NCBI RefSeq assembly: GCF_014138435.1
Contig: NZ_JACJIM010000004.1
Coordinates: forward strand, 372,001-436,000
Direction: 5' to 3'
From: Methylobacterium fujisawaense
GTDB lineage: Bacteria > Pseudomonadota > Alphaproteobacteria > Rhizobiales > Beijerinckiaceae
Length of the DNA: 64,000 nucleotides
The first letter of the stretch is position 1, and each line of letters starts with the position of its first letter. Below, in pieces: positions 61,482 to 64,000 of the stretch. The position numbers and the translations under genes are program-made. The notes under the pieces are model-generated. The model searched no databases and was not told the origin of the DNA. It was given only the letters and a program-made list of their open reading frames with translations.

Positions 61482-62170
61482 TCTATCTCGGCCTCGCCGC
61501 CCTCGCCCTGGTGGCCGTCGCCCTGGTCCTCAGCGACGGCAGCGACAGCGTCGGCGGCGTGATCGGGCCCGATCAGCTCGCCAACCTCGCCTGGACCGGC
61601 ACGATCCTGCTCCTGGTGGTGGCCGGATTTTGGCGGCAATTCACGGCGCGGCTCGGCGCGAACCTGCAGGCGCTCCTGGCCTGGGGGCTGATCGGCCTCG
61701 CCCTCGTGATCGGCTACAGCTACCGCGACCGGATCCAGGATGTCGGCGCCCGGGTGCTCGGCGATCTCCGGCCGGGGAGCGCGACCTCGAGCGGCGACGG
61801 GTCCGTCACCGTCACCCGGCGGGCGGACGGCGATTTCCGCGTCGATGCCGAGGTGAACGGCCGGGTGCAGCCCTTCCTGTTCGACACCGGGGCGAGCAGC
61901 GTGGTGCTCACCGCCGAGAACGCCGCCGCCCTGGGGCTCACCCCCGCGCCCGCCGATTTCACCGCCCGCGTCTCCACCGCCAACGGCATCACCTACGCGG
62001 CGCCGACCCAGCTCGACTCGCTCAGCGTCGGCACGATCACCGAGCGGCGGGTCAACGCCATGGTGGCCAAGCCCGGCGCGCTCTCCGCGAACCTCCTCGG
62101 CCAGACCTTCCTGTCGCGGCTGTCCGGCTACGAGGTGCGGGGCGACCGCCTGATCCTGCGGCGTCCCTGA
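61478..62170 (+). CDS. Retropepsin-like aspartic protease (TIGR02281 family)
   Basis: A 230-residue membrane protein. Two to three N-terminal hydrophobic helices precede a periplasmic retropepsin-like domain with the catalytic LFDTGASSVVL and a C-terminal NLLGQTFLSRLSGYEV. In Rhizobiales related proteins are called clan AA aspartic proteases. As a dimer it would cleave periplasmic substrates; the target is unknown. Its ATG overlaps the DUF1289 stop (ATGA). It converges with dusA, 12 bp apart. Confidence 0.9.
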   Translation: MIYLGLAALALVAVALVLSDGSDSVGGVIGPDQLANLAWTGTILLLVVAGFWRQFTARLGANLQALLAWGLIGLALVIGYSYRDRIQDVGARVLGDLRPGSATSSGDGSVTVTRRADGDFRVDAEVNGRVQPFLFDTGASSVVLTAENAAALGLTPAPADFTARVSTANGITYAAPTQLDSLSVGTITERRVNAMVAKPGALSANLLGQTFLSRLSGYEVRGDRLILRRP

Positions 62171-62182
62171 CCGGCCCGCCGC

Positions 62183-63202
62183 TCAGGCCGCGCGGGCTTC
62201 TTCGGGCGCCGCGCGGGAGACCAGCGCCACCGCCTCCCGCAGGGTCGCGAGGTCCGCCTCCGGGCGCATGCCGTGGGTCGAGAGATGGCGCCGGTAGGCC
62301 CGCGCCCCCGGCCGGCCGTTGAACAGACCGAGCATGTGCCGGGTCACCGCGTGCAGCCGCTCGCCCCGGGCCAGGGCCGCTGCGATATAGGGCTCGAATG
62401 TCGCGATCGCCGCGAAAGCGTCGGGGGCCGGTGCCGGCACGCCGAACAGGTCGGGATCGACACCGAGCAGCAGCGCCGGCTCGGTATAGGCGGCGCGGCC
62501 GACCATCACGCCGTCGACCTCGGCGAGCCGCGCCCGCGCGGCGTCCAGGTCGCGCAGGCCGCCATTGACCGCGATCGGCAGGCCGGGCAGCCGCTGCTTC
62601 AGCCGGGCCGCGCGTCCGTAATCGAGAGGCGGCACGTCCCGGTTCTCCTTGGGCGAGAGCCCCTGGAGCCAAGCCTTGCGCGCATGGACGATCAGCCCGT
62701 CGACGCCCGCCGCCACCACGGCGTCGGCCAGGGTGTCGAGCGCGGCCTCGGGATCCTGGTCGTCGACGCCGATCCGGCACTTCACCGTGACCGGCACGGA
62801 GACCGCCGCCTTCAGGGCGGCGACGCAGTCGCCCACCAGGGCCGGCTCGCGCATCAGGCAGGCGCCGAAGCGGCCCTCCTGCACCCGGTCCGAGGGGCAG
62901 CCGACATTGAGATTGACCTCGTCGTAGCCGAAATCCGCGGCGATCCGCGCGGCCTGCGCCAAGTCCGCCGGATCCGAGCCGCCGAGCTGGACCGCCACCG
63001 GGTGCTCGACATCCGCGAAGCCGAGCAGGCGCTCCCGCGGCCCGTGCAGCACTGCGCCGGTGGTCACCATCTCGGTGTAGAGCCGGGCGCGCGCCGAGAG
63101 GGACCGGTGGAAGGCCCGGCAATGCCGGTCCGTCCAGTCCATCATCGGGGCGACGGAAAAGCGCCATCCCGCCAGTGCGCCGCGTTCGTCAGCCGCCGTC
63201 AC
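62183..63202 (-). CDS. dusA: tRNA-dihydrouridine(20/20a) synthase
   Basis: A 339-residue FMN enzyme that reduces uridine in the tRNA D-loop. Motifs are VAPMMDWTDRHCRAFHR, EVNLNVGCPSDRV, the catalytic Cys in FGACLM, VKCRIGVDD and NGGLRDLDAARA. The GTG at 63202 (giving MTAADERGALAGWRF) has an upstream GGGAAC; the longer frame adds an Arg-rich tail and is unlikely. It stands alone. The 400-bp gap to the right leads to the divergent chemoreceptor. Confidence 0.92.
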   Translation of the reverse strand: MTAADERGALAGWRFSVAPMMDWTDRHCRAFHRSLSARARLYTEMVTTGAVLHGPRERLLGFADVEHPVAVQLGGSDPADLAQAARIAADFGYDEVNLNVGCPSDRVQEGRFGACLMREPALVGDCVAALKAAVSVPVTVKCRIGVDDQDPEAALDTLADAVVAAGVDGLIVHARKAWLQGLSPKENRDVPPLDYGRAARLKQRLPGLPIAVNGGLRDLDAARARLAEVDGVMVGRAAYTEPALLLGVDPDLFGVPAPAPDAFAAIATFEPYIAAALARGERLHAVTRHMLGLFNGRPGARAYRRHLSTHGMRPEADLATLREAVALVSRAAPEEARAA

Positions 63203-63603
63203 GTTCCCAGATCCGTGCTGTGACCCGTATCCCGCCCGCCATGCGTCCCGCCGGAGGCCGCGCGTCCGGGGATCCGGCCGATGGCGCGGGAGGGCGCCGG
63301 ATACCACGGGAGGCCGCCCGGCGAAACGCCGTGCGGTGCCGGTCAGTCCGTCGCCGGCGTCGCGGCTGGCCTTTGGCTCGGTGAGGCGCGGGCTCGGTCA
63401 GGCGCGTGGTCCGGCCGGCCAGTAAATCCCTCGGCGATCGCGCCATGTCGGTGAAAACCGGGCCGCAGCATGGCTCCCATGTGCGGCAGGCATGGAATCA
63501 TTCCAATGTAAAGAAGATGATGGTCCGGTGCGGTGCCGTGAAGCATTTGATTCTGTCTCGCGCAGGTGCGTATTTTACCAATTTATATTGGGAATTAACA
63601 GAA
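63203..63603. other. Divergent region between dusA and a chemoreceptor gene, AT-rich on the right
   Basis: About 400 bases without a supported gene. The right part (63480-63603) turns AT-rich, with TATTTTACCAATTTATATTGG and GGGAATTAACAG just before the chemoreceptor ATG, and presumably carries its promoter. The left part is GC-rich and featureless. Confidence 0.5.
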
Positions 63604-64000
63604 ATGACTATCGGGAAAAAGGTCTTCTATATTATAGGCGGGATAATGTTGGCATTCATATCGATCGTGGGTGTGCAGGTCTCCTCCATCGGCGGAGTGA
63701 TGATGGACGGCCGCAAGGCCGCCATCCGCGCCCAGGTCGAGTCGGCCCACAGCATCGTGGCGACGTTTGCCAAGCAGGCGGAGGCCGGCGCGATGACGGC
63801 CGACGAGGCGCGGCGGCGCGCTGCCGACGCGCTGCGGGCGATGCGCTACAACGGTGGCGACTACGTCTTCGTCTATAGCTCGACCCCGGGCGATATCGGC
63901 CGCAACGTCGTGCATCCCGATCCCAAGATCGAGGGCACGCGGTCCCGCGACGACGCGGCGATGAAGAAGACCTTCGTCTGGACGATGATCCGGCACGCTC
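63604..64000 (+). CDS. Methyl-accepting chemotaxis protein, N-terminal part (cut by window edge)
   Basis: 132 residues are visible before the edge. A membrane segment (IIGGIMLAFISIVGVQVSSI) is followed by a single-Cache-type sensor domain (AAIRAQVESAHSIVATF, then RYNGGDYVFVYSS and NVVHPDPKIEGTRS), as in bacterial chemoreceptors. The signalling domain lies beyond the window. The start ATG (MTIGKKVFY) is preceded by a low-GC leader, unlike the rest of the window. The ligand cannot be inferred. Confidence 0.85.
   Translation, partial: MTIGKKVFYIIGGIMLAFISIVGVQVSSIGGVMMDGRKAAIRAQVESAHSIVATFAKQAEAGAMTADEARRRAADALRAMRYNGGDYVFVYSSTPGDIGRNVVHPDPKIEGTRSRDDAAMKKTFVWTMIRHA

Noticed and set aside
1-64000. 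tRNA, rRNA or prophage genes
   Set aside because: No cloverleaf T-loop signatures in intergenic spaces, no rRNA-like stretches, and no integrase, transposase or phage structural gene were recognised.

Overview
The window is a high-GC, gene-dense alphaproteobacterial chromosome segment. The best fit is a Methylobacterium-type organism (inference). The reasons are an XoxF-type PQQ methanol dehydrogenase, a quinoprotein relay gene trio, DUF6894 and DUF1127 small proteins, a CPA2 antiporter, an alphaproteobacterial CheZ-like protein, and a very long coiled-coil protein resembling the Growth Pole Ring protein of Rhizobiales. No rRNA, tRNA, CRISPR array, insertion sequence or prophage was seen.

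Layout. 1-7.4 kb: thrS (cut at the left edge), a 3-hydroxyisobutyrate-dehydrogenase-type enzyme, a small DUF6894 protein, an Atm1-type ABC exporter, and a DUF1127 gene divergent from a MocR-type regulator with its own operator-like half-sites. 7.7-15.4 kb: a LysM protein, a LOG-type phosphoribohydrolase, xoxF, and a PAP2 acid phosphatase fused to an autotransporter barrel. 15.4-22.4 kb: a divergent LysR/aldo-keto-reductase pair, an ABC solute-binding protein, a BKACE/SDR/hydroxyacyl-CoA-dehydrogenase catabolic operon, and a MoxR ATPase. 22.7-31.4 kb: an uncharacterised two-gene membrane operon behind a perfect CtrA-like box, a KefB/C-type antiporter, an AraC regulator, a small unknown, a VWA protein (likely MoxR partner), a 2Fe-2S ferredoxin and an Hpt protein.

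31.7-39.1 kb is one gene of 2,492 codons. It encodes an apolipoprotein-like coiled-coil protein with two N-terminal membrane segments. 39.3-46.3 kb: DUF1489, the CheZ-like protein, an MFS transporter, and a complete four-gene Mla/MCE lipid-transport operon. 46.3-51.3 kb: an XRE-cupin regulator, thiD-thiE, a NrtR-like Nudix regulator, a decayed serine hydrolase, a DUF333 protein and panB. 51.4-54.6 kb: the quinoprotein relay trio with a divergent TetR regulator and an inverted-repeat operator. 54.6-64 kb: queC-queD, a GntR regulon (DapA-like lyase and a peptide-type solute-binding protein sharing a 13-bp operator), divergent cobT/cobS, a DUF1289-retropepsin pair, dusA, and the start of a chemoreceptor at the right edge.

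Themes. PQQ-linked periplasmic oxidation (xoxF plus the relay trio), envelope construction and polarity (giant coiled-coil protein, Mla, LysM protein, CtrA-like boxes), chemotaxis pieces (Hpt, CheZ-like, MCP), and cofactor synthesis (thiamine, pantothenate, queuosine, cobalamin). Every convergent gene junction with more than 100 bp of space carries a copy, or a degenerate relative, of one inverted-repeat family.
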